Shown: piece by piece, positions 1-7,310 of the stretch
Layout of the letters: each line of letters starts with the position of its first letter
How positions within the stretch are numbered: the stretch's first letter is position 1
IMG/VR virus record: IMGVR_UViG_3300034120_001490
Span: 1 to 57,049 of that record
Source: a virus
Length of the DNA: 57,049 nucleotides
Direction: 5' to 3' (one strand)
The notes under the pieces: model-generated
What the model was told of the DNA's origin: nothing
The model's database searches: none
Seen by the model: only the letters and a program-made list of their open reading frames with translations
Position numbers and translations under genes: made by a program

Positions 1-145
1 CTGCAGCCGCAAGTTCTCCATGACCGAGCTCCTGCCGGATCCCAACTATCCGGGCCTGCTGGTGTGCGACGCTGATCGCGACGACTACGACCCGTATCGC
101 CTGCCGGCGCGGCAGCCGGAGAAGATATCGCTACGCTTCGCGCGG
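1..145. repeat. Terminal direct repeat, left copy (circular closure)
   Basis: Bases 1-145 match 56905-57049 except for one base (A at 127, C at 57031). Joining them gives one uninterrupted 79-codon gene across the ends. The mismatch is synonymous (ATA versus ATC, both Ile), as expected from natural variants in a population rather than random error. The repeat is either assembly overlap of a circular or permuted genome, or a short true terminal redundancy. The sequence alone does not decide. Confidence 0.95.
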
Positions 146-181
146 CCGGACACACCCCTCGACCCCGGGGGCGCGGTATGA
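1..181 (+). CDS. Small Cys-containing tail-region protein, 3' part (5' part at 56846)
   Basis: This is the 3' portion of the gene that starts at 56846. Base 1 is the third base of codon 20 and reading continues from base 2 to the TGA at 179-181. The joined protein has 79 residues. It has a CGRC pair (residues 18-21) and a further Cys at 42 followed by an acidic DADRDDYDPYR stretch, so a small metal-binding knuckle is possible. It follows a tail-accessory gene and precedes a terminator, which fits a short structural or assembly protein. From memory, similar proteins are common beside the connector genes of environmental podoviruses. Function is unknown. Confidence 0.8.
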   Translation, partial: CSRKFSMTELLPDPNYPGLLVCDADRDDYDPYRLPARQPEKISLRFARPDTPLDPGGAV

Positions 182-223
182 AGATCCTCGAGACCTCTGG
201 CGTGCTCCCCACGTCTCGTGGAG

Positions 224-267
224 GCGCTGGCGATGGCTCGCGCGCTGTCGCCAGCGCTCTTTCTTTC
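224..267 (+). terminator. Rho-independent terminator
   Basis: A perfect 10-bp stem (GCGCTGGCGA at 224-233 with TCGCCAGCGC at 248-257) and a 14-nt loop are followed by the T-rich tract TCTTTCTTT. It lies between the gene crossing the genome join and the fibre gene at 288, so it probably ends the main late transcript or sets a lower level for the genes after it. Confidence 0.75.
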
Positions 268-287
268 CCTGATCGAGGAACTTTCTG

Positions 288-2774
288 ATGGCCCAGAGCG
301 GCTTCACACCCATTCAGCTCTACCGGGCGGTCACGCCCACTTTGGTGCCCTCGGCGGGCAACCTCGCGGCCGGCGAGCTGGCGATCAACCTCGCCGACGA
401 GAAGCTGTACTTCAAGAACGCCAGCGGCGTCGTCAAGCTGCTGGCGGACTCTGCCGTAACCGGCACCGTCACTTCAGTGGCCGCTTCAGGCGGCACGACT
501 GGCCTGAGCTTCACCGGCTCGCCGATCACCACCACCGGGACGCTGACCCTGAGCGGGACGCTTGTCGCCGTCAACGGCGGCACCGGGCAGTCTTCGTACG
601 CCGTCGGCGACATCCTCTTCGCCTCGACGACTACGGCCCTATCCAAACTGGCTGACGTTGCCACGGGCAATGCACTGATTTCGGGCGGCGTGGGCGTCGC
701 ACCGTCCTACGGCAAGATCGGTCTGACGACGCACGTCAGTGGCACTCTGGACGTGGCCAACGGCGGCACGGGGCAGACGACCTACACCAACGGCCAACTG
801 CTGATCGGCAACACCACCGGCAACACGCTGGCCAAGGCCACGCTGACTGCTGGCACGAATATCAGCATCACCAACGGTGCCGGCGCGATCACCATCAACG
901 CCACGGATCAGTTTGTCGGCACGGTCACCTCGGTGAGTGGCACTGGCACGGTCAGTGGTATCACGCTCACTGGCACCGTCACTTCGTCTGGCTCTTTGAC
1001 GCTTGGCGGAACGCTCTCGGTCACGCCGTCAAACTTCGCCTCGCAGACGGCGAATACGTTTCTCGCGGCCCCCAATGGCGCGGCGGGCACACCCACGTTC
1101 CGCGCGATTGTCGCGGCTGACGTACCGACATTGAACCAGAACACGACCGGCACGGCGGCGAACGTCACCGGCACCGTAGCCATCGCCAACGGCGGTACCG
1201 GGGCAACGACGACGGGGGCAGCACGCACCGCACTTGGCGCGACCACGCTGGGCGGTAACATCTTCGTCATCCCCAACCCCAGCGCGGTCACGTTCCCGCG
1301 CTTCAACGCCGACAACACCGTCTCCGCGCTGGATGCCGCCTCGTTCCTCACGGCTATCGGCGCAGGCTCGGGTAGCGGCACCGTCAACTCGGTGAGCGGC
1401 ACTGGCACGGTCAACGGCATCACGCTCACTGGCACCGTGACTTCGTCAGGCAGCCTGACGCTGGGCGGTACCCTTAGCAACGTATCCCTAACCTCGCAGG
1501 TTACGGGTACGCTGCCTGTAGCTAACGGCGGCACTGGGGCCACTGACGCCGGCACCGCCCGCTCCAACCTGAGCGCGGCGGCATCGGGGGCCGTCGGCTC
1601 TAGCGGTCTGACGATGAACACGGCCCGCATGCTGGGCCGCACCACGGCCAGCGCCGGGGCCATCGAAGAGATCAGCATCGGCACGGGCCTCACTCTGTCG
1701 GGCGGCACGCTGTCGTCCACGGCGTCTGGCGGCACCGTGACGAGCGTAGATGCCTCGGGTGGCACGACTGGCCTGACGTTCACCGGCGGCCCGGTTACTG
1801 GGTCGGGCACGCTGACGCTGAGCGGCACTCTGGCCGTCGCCAACGGCGGCACGGGCGGTACGACGCAGAGCACCGCGCGAGCAGGTCTGGGCGCGACCAC
1901 TGTCGGCGAAAACCTCTTCACCCTCGGTAACCCAAGTGCGATACGCTTCCTGCGCGTCAACGCCGACAACACGGTCAGCGCACTTGACGCGCCGAACTTC
2001 CGAACGGCCATCGGCGCGGGCACGGGATCCGGCACGGTCACCAGCGTTGACGCCTCGGGCGGCACGACTGGCCTGAGCTTCAGCGGCGGCCCGGTCACTG
2101 GCTCGGGAACGCTGACCCTCGCCGGCACGCTCGCCGTCACCAATGGTGGCACGGGCGGTACGACGCAGAGCACCGCGCGATCAGGTCTGGGTGCCACGGT
2201 GGTGGGGGCCAACTTCTTCACGCTGACCAACCCTAGCTCGGTGACCTTCGTCCGCATCAACTCGGACAACACAATCAGCACCCTCGACGCGCCGACTTTC
2301 CGCACGGCCATTGGCGCGGGCACCAGCTCAACCACAGGCACCGTCACCTCTGTCAGCGGCACTGGTTCGACCAACGGCCTGTCCCTCTCCGGCACGGTTA
2401 CCGGCAGCGGCAACATCACACTGAGCGGTAGCGTCACCTCGGTGGCTACGTCGGCGACCATCGACGGCGTCACCATCGGCTATCGCAGCATCCCCCGCTC
2501 GACCACGAGCGGCACCGCAGTGGTGGCCGATGTCGGCAAGTGCATCGCGGTTACTGCGGGTATCACGATCCCGAACAGCACCTTTGCCGCCGGCGACGCC
2601 GTCTCTATCTATAATGATAGCGGGTCGGCCATCACGATCACGGCGGGCGTCACGACCCTACGCCTTGCGGGGACAACCACTACAGGCAACCGCACGCTGG
2701 CCGCGCGCGGCTTGGCTACCGTCTGGTTCAACAGCGCGACTGAAGCGGTCATCTCCGGCGCGGGGGTCAGCTAA
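288..2774 (+). CDS. Repeat-rich tail fibre protein
   Basis: The gene encodes 828 residues, very rich in Gly, Thr, Ser and Val and almost free of Cys. The first ~50 residues (PIQLYRAVTP, GELAINLADEKLYF) resemble the attachment domain at the N-terminus of many environmental phage fibres. The middle repeats short beta-strand phrases such as GTVTSVxxSGGTTGL, GTLTLSGTL and VANGGTG, which suggests an elongated beta-rich shaft. Two consecutive 100-residue units are nearly identical. The C-terminal ~100 residues are non-repetitive and probably form the tip. The start has GAGGAAC 7 nt upstream and comes just after a terminator. The gene overlaps the next by one base (TAATG). A receptor-binding fibre is the likely role, inferred from composition and context. 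Confidence 0.75.
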   Translation: MAQSGFTPIQLYRAVTPTLVPSAGNLAAGELAINLADEKLYFKNASGVVKLLADSAVTGTVTSVAASGGTTGLSFTGSPITTTGTLTLSGTLVAVNGGTGQSSYAVGDILFASTTTALSKLADVATGNALISGGVGVAPSYGKIGLTTHVSGTLDVANGGTGQTTYTNGQLLIGNTTGNTLAKATLTAGTNISITNGAGAITINATDQFVGTVTSVSGTGTVSGITLTGTVTSSGSLTLGGTLSVTPSNFASQTANTFLAAPNGAAGTPTFRAIVAADVPTLNQNTTGTAANVTGTVAIANGGTGATTTGAARTALGATTLGGNIFVIPNPSAVTFPRFNADNTVSALDAASFLTAIGAGSGSGTVNSVSGTGTVNGITLTGTVTSSGSLTLGGTLSNVSLTSQVTGTLPVANGGTGATDAGTARSNLSAAASGAVGSSGLTMNTARMLGRTTASAGAIEEISIGTGLTLSGGTLSSTASGGTVTSVDASGGTTGLTFTGGPVTGSGTLTLSGTLAVANGGTGGTTQSTARAGLGATTVGENLFTLGNPSAIRFLRVNADNTVSALDAPNFRTAIGAGTGSGTVTSVDASGGTTGLSFSGGPVTGSGTLTLAGTLAVTNGGTGGTTQSTARSGLGATVVGANFFTLTNPSSVTFVRINSDNTISTLDAPTFRTAIGAGTSSTTGTVTSVSGTGSTNGLSLSGTVTGSGNITLSGSVTSVATSATIDGVTIGYRSIPRSTTSGTAVVADVGKCIAVTAGITIPNSTFAAGDAVSIYNDSGSAITITAGVTTLRLAGTTTTGNRTLAARGLATVWFNSATEAVISGAGVS
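1731..2330 (+). repeat. Two tandem 300-bp units inside the fibre gene
   Basis: Bases 1731-2030 and 2031-2330 are two head-to-tail copies of a 300-bp (100-residue) unit. Long stretches are almost identical, for example the segments starting at 1857 and 2157. Shorter, more diverged relatives lie further upstream (around 1195-1400). The unit is an exact multiple of three, so copy number can change without breaking the frame. Confidence 0.85.
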
Positions 2775-3193
2775 TGAGCGGCATCCAGATGGCGCTGCTC
2801 GGGAGCGGTGGTAGCGCGCCGACGTTCCCGTTGCCTACCCCAACCAATGTTTCGGTAACCGACACTGCTCCAGTTGAAGCGGGTTACAGCCTTCGAAGCG
2901 ACGGCGTCGTATCGAAAATCGAAAATGGTTTGGAGACCACTATCGGAAACTGGATTGTCCCAAATACAACGGCTTCTAGTTACGAGGTCAGGGCAACTCT
3001 TGTCTCTGGTTCCGTATCCACTGGAACGACGGGGAGCTATCTCAGCCTCGGAACCACTCGCACGTGGGGCGTGGCAGCGAACACCTCTGGGACAAATCAG
3101 GGCTGCACATTGACTATCGAAGTGCGTCTCACATCCGGCCCCGGCCCGGTGGTCGCAACCGCAACGGTGACTTTGTACGCGGAGTATTTCTGA
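2774..3193 (+). CDS. Small fibre-associated protein
   Basis: The gene encodes 139 residues, Thr/Ser/Gly/Val-rich and predicted to be mostly beta-strand. There is no transmembrane segment or enzyme motif. It is coupled to the fibre gene by a one-base overlap (TAATG) and to the next gene by TGATG. Base composition is slightly more AT-rich than the flanking genes. Position and composition suggest a distal fibre part, fibre cap or accessory protein. I do not recognise a named family. Confidence 0.65.
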   Translation: MSGIQMALLGSGGSAPTFPLPTPTNVSVTDTAPVEAGYSLRSDGVVSKIENGLETTIGNWIVPNTTASSYEVRATLVSGSVSTGTTGSYLSLGTTRTWGVAANTSGTNQGCTLTIEVRLTSGPGPVVATATVTLYAEYF

Positions 3194-3546
3194 TGCTTGA
3201 ACAACTCATCAGCCGGGTCTTCTACGCCCGCAACCTCGCCCACTTCGACCACTGGCGCACCAAGAGCTACGCCCAGCACAAGGCGCTGGGCACGTTCTAC
3301 GATGAGATCATTGAGGCGCTCGACGCGCTCGTTGAGGCGCATCAGGGCCTGAACGGCCTGATCGGCAATATCCCCGCGCCGGGCGACACCACCGGTGACA
3401 GCCTGAAGATCCTCAAGGCCGACGCCGCGTGGATCGAGAAGAACCACGAGGAAATCTGCGGCGGCAACCGCGCGATCGCCAACCTGATCGACACCGTCAC
3501 GGGCATCTACCTCTCCACCATCTACAAGCTGGAGAACCTGAAGTGA
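3193..3546 (+). CDS. Helical protein, DUF5856-like
   Basis: The gene encodes 117 residues, almost entirely alpha-helical. The phrase HFDHWRTKSYAQHKALG, followed by FYDEIIEALDALVE, resembles from memory the DUF5856 family found in large aquatic phages, whose members look like small ferritin/Dps-type helical bundles. No clear metal-ligand set is visible, so an iron-storage role is not claimed. The start overlaps the upstream stop (TGATG) and its own stop overlaps the GTG start of the next gene. It sits between the fibre genes and the lysis cassette. Confidence 0.65.
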   Translation: MLEQLISRVFYARNLAHFDHWRTKSYAQHKALGTFYDEIIEALDALVEAHQGLNGLIGNIPAPGDTTGDSLKILKADAAWIEKNHEEICGGNRAIANLIDTVTGIYLSTIYKLENLK

Positions 3547-3704
3547 GCGACGACGTGAACCTCCGGCTGACCACGCACGAGGCCGTCTGCGCCGAGCGCT
3601 GGCGCGAGACCATCATGCGGATCAAGCGTCTCGAGGCGGTGATGATCGGCTGCGCGGGCGGCATCATTGTTCTGCTGTCCACAATCGCGTTCAAGGTGTC
3701 CTGA
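3543..3704 (+). CDS. Small membrane protein, XhlA/holin-like
   Basis: The gene encodes 53 residues from a GTG start that overlaps the previous stop (GTGA). An amphipathic N-terminal helix containing HEAVCAERWRETIMRIKRLE precedes one hydrophobic segment (residues ~33-50). This matches the plan of XhlA-type hemolysin/holin accessory proteins: a cytoplasmic amphipathic helix followed by a single membrane anchor. It is the first gene of a four-gene run ending in the endolysin, so a role in timing or assisting membrane permeabilisation is likely. Confidence 0.65.
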   Translation: MSDDVNLRLTTHEAVCAERWRETIMRIKRLEAVMIGCAGGIIVLLSTIAFKVS

Positions 3705-3705
3705 C

Positions 3706-4149
3706 ATGAGCTTCTGGGATCGTTTCGAGAGCACCCGCGACGGCATCGAGGACACAGTTGAGTTCACGATCCGCATGGCTGTTGTCACGCTGGCCTGCGT
3801 CGTGCTGGTCGTCGTGGTCGCGCTGGTTATCGGCATGTTCGCGCCTAACAACGTGGTGGACAGCGACAAGGTCTTCGAGATCGTCGGCCCTGCCTTCAAC
3901 ATGGTCATCGGCGCGTTCGTCGGCCTGCTGGGCGGCCTGAGCCTCAACGCCAACGCGCGTGACGTGAAGCCGGAAGAGCCCGCCCCCGTTGAGCCTCTGC
4001 CTGAGCCAGAGCCGCCTGCCGCTGTGGCCGACGATGACGACGACATGGCTCCATGGGAGAAGTACCGCAACGACCTGCGCTATGACGCCAACGGCGACGG
4101 CGTGGTCGATGAGAGCGACTTTCCTGACTGGCGCAATCCGGGGGCGTAA
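3706..4149 (+). CDS. Two-helix membrane protein with C-terminal EF-hand, holin candidate
   Basis: The gene encodes 147 residues. ATG 3706 follows the previous stop by one base. Two hydrophobic segments (about 24-44 and 58-80) are followed by a Pro/Glu-rich linker (~88-105), an Asp run and a C-terminal loop DANGDGVVDESD that fits the calcium-binding EF-hand/dockerin consensus (positions 1, 3, 5, 7, 9 and 12 acidic or polar). Two membrane helices and a position before the endolysin gene fit a class II-type holin. A tail carrying an EF-hand is unusual for a holin. Calcium dependence is inference only. Confidence 0.6.
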   Translation: MSFWDRFESTRDGIEDTVEFTIRMAVVTLACVVLVVVVALVIGMFAPNNVVDSDKVFEIVGPAFNMVIGAFVGLLGGLSLNANARDVKPEEPAPVEPLPEPEPPAAVADDDDDMAPWEKYRNDLRYDANGDGVVDESDFPDWRNPGA

Positions 4150-4311
4150 GTGACTGGCAACCTCTCCACCGTTGAACTGATCGGCCAACTCTGGCCGGTC
4201 GTTCTGGCGTTTATCTCGCTGACGATCATCCTTGCCAAGATGGACGTTCGCCTCGGCGTGGCCGAGGAGAAGATCAAGGCGTTGTTCGAGTTGTGGAACA
4301 AAGGCAAATGA
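4150..4311 (+). CDS. Small single-helix membrane protein of the lysis cassette
   Basis: The gene encodes 53 residues from a GTG start directly abutting the previous TAA. A hydrophobic segment spans residues ~11-29 (WPVVLAFISLTIILA lies inside it) and is followed by a charged amphipathic helix to the C-terminus. Its last codons overlap the ATG of the endolysin gene (ATGA). Size, topology and position suggest a holin or a regulator of one. With the two preceding membrane proteins the cassette has three candidates, and sequence alone does not say which is the pore former. Confidence 0.65.
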   Translation: MTGNLSTVELIGQLWPVVLAFISLTIILAKMDVRLGVAEEKIKALFELWNKGK

Positions 4312-4922
4312 GCCTCGCAAACCTCCAGCAGAAGATCGGTGTCACCGCCGATGGCGCGTTCGGGCCCGGCACGCTCAAGGCTGCCGCCGCCTACTACAAG
4401 CTGTCGCCCAACCGCGCCGCGCACTTCTTCGCCCAGACGGCGCACGAAACCGGCGGCTTCAAGGCGTTCAGCGAGAACCTGAGCTACGGCGCGAAGGGCC
4501 TGCGCGGCATCTTCGGGAAGTATTTCCCGACCGACGCCATGGCCAAGGCCTACGAGCGCCAGCCGCAGAAGATCGCCAACCGCGTCTACGGCGGCCGCAT
4601 GGGCAACGGCGTCGAGGCGTCCGGTGACGGTTGGAAGTATCGCGGTCGCGGCGCGCTCCAGTTGACGGGCAAGGCGAACTATCAGGCGTTCTCCGACTAC
4701 ATCAACCGCCCGGACGTAATGACGAACCCCGATCTGGTCGCGAGCGAACTCTGCTTCGAGAGCGCTTTGTGGTTCTTCGACAAGAACAGGCTCTGGGGCA
4801 TCTGCGACCAAGGCATCAACGACGCCGCCATCCTCGCGCTGACCAAGCGCATCAACGGCGGCACGCACGGCCTCGATGACCGCATGGCGAAAACAAAGAA
4901 GTTCGCCGGGTGGGTGGCATGA
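4308..4922 (+). CDS. Endolysin, glycoside hydrolase family 19 (chitinase-like)
   Basis: The gene encodes 204 residues with no signal peptide, so release should depend on a holin. AHETGG at 45-50 holds the catalytic Glu47 of GH19 enzymes, and Glu56 (SENLSY) sits where a second acidic residue is expected. YRGRGALQLTG at 111-121 is the other signature block of the phage-endolysin branch. The enzyme should cut the glycan strands of peptidoglycan. The start at 4308 overlaps the upstream stop (ATGA). An in-frame ATG slightly upstream would extend into the previous gene and is rejected. The stop overlaps the Rz start. Confidence 0.92.
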   Translation: MSLANLQQKIGVTADGAFGPGTLKAAAAYYKLSPNRAAHFFAQTAHETGGFKAFSENLSYGAKGLRGIFGKYFPTDAMAKAYERQPQKIANRVYGGRMGNGVEASGDGWKYRGRGALQLTGKANYQAFSDYINRPDVMTNPDLVASELCFESALWFFDKNRLWGICDQGINDAAILALTKRINGGTHGLDDRMAKTKKFAGWVA

Positions 4923-5365
4923 TCCCCAACCCGATCATGCTTTACGCGGCGGCAGGCGCTCTCCTCGTCGGTGCCGTCGCAGGATACAAAGTCCGCGATT
5001 GGCAGTGTGACGCGGCGTACGCAAAGGCTCTGGAAAAGGCGGGAAAGCAACGTGCTAAAGCCGACATCATCCTCGACAAAAAGGCCGCAGAATATGAAGA
5101 AACACGCGCCGCTGCCGATGTGCGCTCCGTCGAGCGGACTAACACCATTCGTGAGATTTACCACACGGTGCCTGCCGCTGCTGCCAGTTGCGCTCCTCCT
5201 GACGACGCTGTCCGGGTGCTCCTCGAAGTCATCGGTAATCCAAACACTGAAGCCGCCGCCAGCCAATCTGGCGAGCCCGTGTTCCCTGTTAAACAATCCG
5301 CCGAAGCCCTTCCTCGACCCAGCCCGGCTGCTGTGGGAAAAAGACCTGATCGAGCGGAGGAATGA
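4919..5365 (+). CDS. Inner-membrane spanin subunit (Rz-like)
   Basis: The gene encodes 148 residues. An N-terminal hydrophobic anchor (residues ~6-23) is followed by a charged helical region rich in Lys, Ala, Glu and Arg to about residue 75. This is the usual i-spanin plan of one signal-anchor plus a periplasmic coiled coil. ATG 4919 overlaps the endolysin stop. A lipoprotein reading frame begins inside it (5094) and continues past its end, the standard embedded Rz/Rz1 arrangement. The pair should fuse inner and outer membranes in the last step of lysis, which also implies a Gram-negative host. Confidence 0.82.
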   Translation: MIPNPIMLYAAAGALLVGAVAGYKVRDWQCDAAYAKALEKAGKQRAKADIILDKKAAEYEETRAAADVRSVERTNTIREIYHTVPAAAASCAPPDDAVRVLLEVIGNPNTEAAASQSGEPVFPVKQSAEALPRPSPAAVGKRPDRAEE

Positions 5366-5432
5366 CTGCGCGGAGAAACACCGGCTAACCATCGAGGCGT
5401 GGCGCGAAGCTAGTCAATTGCCGCAAAAGTGA
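5094..5432 (+). CDS. Outer-membrane spanin lipoprotein (Rz1-like), embedded in Rz
   Basis: The gene encodes 112 residues in another frame, starting inside the Rz gene (ATG 5094) and ending 67 bases after it. A basic N-terminus and a hydrophobic segment (LLPVALLLTTLSGC) end in a lipobox, LSGC, whose Cys should be lipidated. The mature part contains the Pro-rich phrase TLKPPPANL, as is usual for Rz1. The mature chain is longer than that of lambda Rz1. An in-frame ATG slightly downstream (residue 9) is an alternative start. With the Rz-like protein it should form the envelope-spanning spanin complex. Confidence 0.82.
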   Translation: MKKHAPLPMCAPSSGLTPFVRFTTRCLPLLPVALLLTTLSGCSSKSSVIQTLKPPPANLASPCSLLNNPPKPFLDPARLLWEKDLIERRNDCAEKHRLTIEAWREASQLPQK

Positions 5433-5446
5433 TATAAGGACATCCC

Positions 5447-6100
5447 ATGGCCACGACGATGACCTTCACGACGCTCCAGCAGGACGTGCGGCGCTATCTT
5501 GAGCGCGGCACGACCTACGCGTCCGACCCCGTCGTCTTCGAGCAAATCCCGCGCCTGATCAATCTGGCTGAGCGGCGCATCGCGCGCGAACTCAAGGTGC
5601 AGGGCTTCATCAACGTCGTCAGCGGCACGCTGCAGAGCGGCGTGGCCGTCTACCCCAAGCCCGACCGCTGGCGCGACACGGTCAGCCTCAACATCGGCAC
5701 GGGCGCAAACAACAACACGCGCAATGTGCTCTTCTCGCGCGCCTACGAGTATCTGCTGAGCTACTGGCCCGATCGCACCGCGACTGCCCAGCCGCTCTTC
5801 TACGGCGATTACGACTACACGCACTGGCTGATCGCGCCGACGCCCAATGCGGATTACCCCTTCGAGGTGTTGTACTACGAGCTGCCGCCGCTGCTGGACG
5901 ACGTGGTGCAGACCAACTGGCTCACCGACTACGCGCCGCAGCTCCTGCTCTACGGGACGCTGCTCGAGGCCACGCCGTTCCTGAAGAACGACGAGCGCAT
6001 TCCGGTGTGGCAGAACATGTATGATCGGGCGGCGTCTATGCTCAATGGCGAGGATCTAGCCAAGATCCTCGACCGTTCGGCCGTGCGTAAGGAGGCTTGA
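5447..6100 (+). CDS. Head-tail adaptor / tail accessory protein
   Basis: The gene encodes 217 residues. The first part (TLQQDVRRYLERG, then LINLAERRIARELKVQGF) resembles, from memory, a family of phage adaptor proteins found beside connector genes of environmental podoviruses. The rest is beta-rich with aromatic pairs (YYELPP). No membrane segment or enzyme motif is visible. It has its own ribosome-binding site (AAGGACATCCC before ATG 5447) and is closely followed by other tail genes. It probably sits at the portal or tail-tube interface. The exact position is not certain. Confidence 0.6.
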   Translation: MATTMTFTTLQQDVRRYLERGTTYASDPVVFEQIPRLINLAERRIARELKVQGFINVVSGTLQSGVAVYPKPDRWRDTVSLNIGTGANNNTRNVLFSRAYEYLLSYWPDRTATAQPLFYGDYDYTHWLIAPTPNADYPFEVLYYELPPLLDDVVQTNWLTDYAPQLLLYGTLLEATPFLKNDERIPVWQNMYDRAASMLNGEDLAKILDRSAVRKEA

Positions 6101-6101
6101 G

Positions 6102-7310
6102 GTGACGAACACCTACACACAGATTTTCGGTGGCACGACGATTTACCCATCGGATGTGTCGTATCTGGCGCTTGCGCTGACGGCCGACATCACGTTGGAG
6201 TGGCCACTTGAGAGCAACGTCACGAACGCGCCGGCCGCGCGCATCATCGACGTGACGCCCACCGGCGCATACTCCATCTTCCTGCCGCCCGCCGATCAAA
6301 CGGGCACCGGCCAGACCATCCTGTTCAACAACCTCGGGCCGTCCACCATCACGGTCAAGAACAGCGTGGGCGGCACGCTCCTGTCCATCGGGCAGGGCGA
6401 GCAGTGGCAAATCTACCTGACCGCCAACACCACCGCCGCCGGCACGTGGCGCACGTTCCGCTACGGCGCGTCCACGGCGCAGGCGCAGGCCTCGACGCTG
6501 GCCGGCTTCGGTCTGACGGCTACTGGCTCGACGCTGTCGCAGTCCACGCCCGTCACGCTCTTCAACAGCAACTACACCGCCGGTGCGCCCGATCGCGCCA
6601 AGATGTTTGTCTGGACGGGCGCACTCGGCATCCTGACGCTGCCCACCGCGTCTTCGGTTGGCAGTGATTGGTTCATCGCCGTCCGCAACGGCGGAAGCGG
6701 CAATCTCACCATCGATCCGCAGGGCCTTGAGACGATCAACGGCGCGGCGTCCCTGACGCTCACGCCCGGCGACAGCGCCACGGCGGTGACGGATGGCACC
6801 AGTTGGTACACGCTGGGCCTCGGCCAGAGCGCTCTGTTCGCCTTCGACTACACGTCTATCAACCTCGCCGGTCTGAGCGGCAACTACACGCTGTCGGGTG
6901 CGGAACTGAACCGCGTCGCCTACGAGTTCACGGGCGCGCTGGCGGGCAACGTCGAGATCGTTGTGCCGCAGACGACCCAGCAGTATTGGGTGTCGAACAA
7001 CACGACGGGTGGCTCCTTCACGCTGCGCGTCAGGACGAGCCCTCAGACGCCGGGTGTCTTTGTCGCTCGCGGCAGCCGAGCCATTCTCTACTCTGACGGG
7101 AGCGTCGTGGTGAACGCCGAGACGGCAAGTCTCGCGGTGCCGATCGCCGTCAGCGACGGCGGCACAGGCGCGATAACGGCGGGCCAAGCGCTGATTAATC
7201 TGGGCGGCACGTCGGTGGGCATTGGCGTGTTCACGGCGCTCACGACCAACGATGCGTGGACGACGCTGGGCGTGGCTCCGGCGGGCACCGTCAACGGCGG
7301 CACCTTCTAA
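6102..7310 (+). CDS. Beta-rich tail fibre/structural protein
   Basis: The gene encodes 402 residues from GTG 6102, with AAGGAGG 8 nt upstream. The protein is Thr/Gly/Ser-rich with no Cys and no membrane segment. It contains a short VSDGGTGA phrase related to the VANGGTG motif of the fibres at 288 and 48739. Its C-terminus (NLGGTSVGIGVFTA, TTLGVAPAGTVNGGTF) looks like the start of a fibre shaft or an attachment tail. The first 350 residues probably form stacked beta domains. It lies between the adaptor gene and the putative tail-nozzle gene, suggesting a tail-bound fibre or tail wall component. Confidence 0.6.
   Translation: MTNTYTQIFGGTTIYPSDVSYLALALTADITLEWPLESNVTNAPAARIIDVTPTGAYSIFLPPADQTGTGQTILFNNLGPSTITVKNSVGGTLLSIGQGEQWQIYLTANTTAAGTWRTFRYGASTAQAQASTLAGFGLTATGSTLSQSTPVTLFNSNYTAGAPDRAKMFVWTGALGILTLPTASSVGSDWFIAVRNGGSGNLTIDPQGLETINGAASLTLTPGDSATAVTDGTSWYTLGLGQSALFAFDYTSINLAGLSGNYTLSGAELNRVAYEFTGALAGNVEIVVPQTTQQYWVSNNTTGGSFTLRVRTSPQTPGVFVARGSRAILYSDGSVVVNAETASLAVPIAVSDGGTGAITAGQALINLGGTSVGIGVFTALTTNDAWTTLGVAPAGTVNGGTF

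Noticed and set aside
908-2476. Minus-strand open frame of about 522 codons
   Set aside because: It is antisense to the repetitive fibre gene and simply mirrors its repeats.
288-2774. Diversity-generating retroelement variable repeat
   Set aside because: No reverse-transcriptase gene or template repeat was seen anywhere. The repeats are simple tandem protein repeats.
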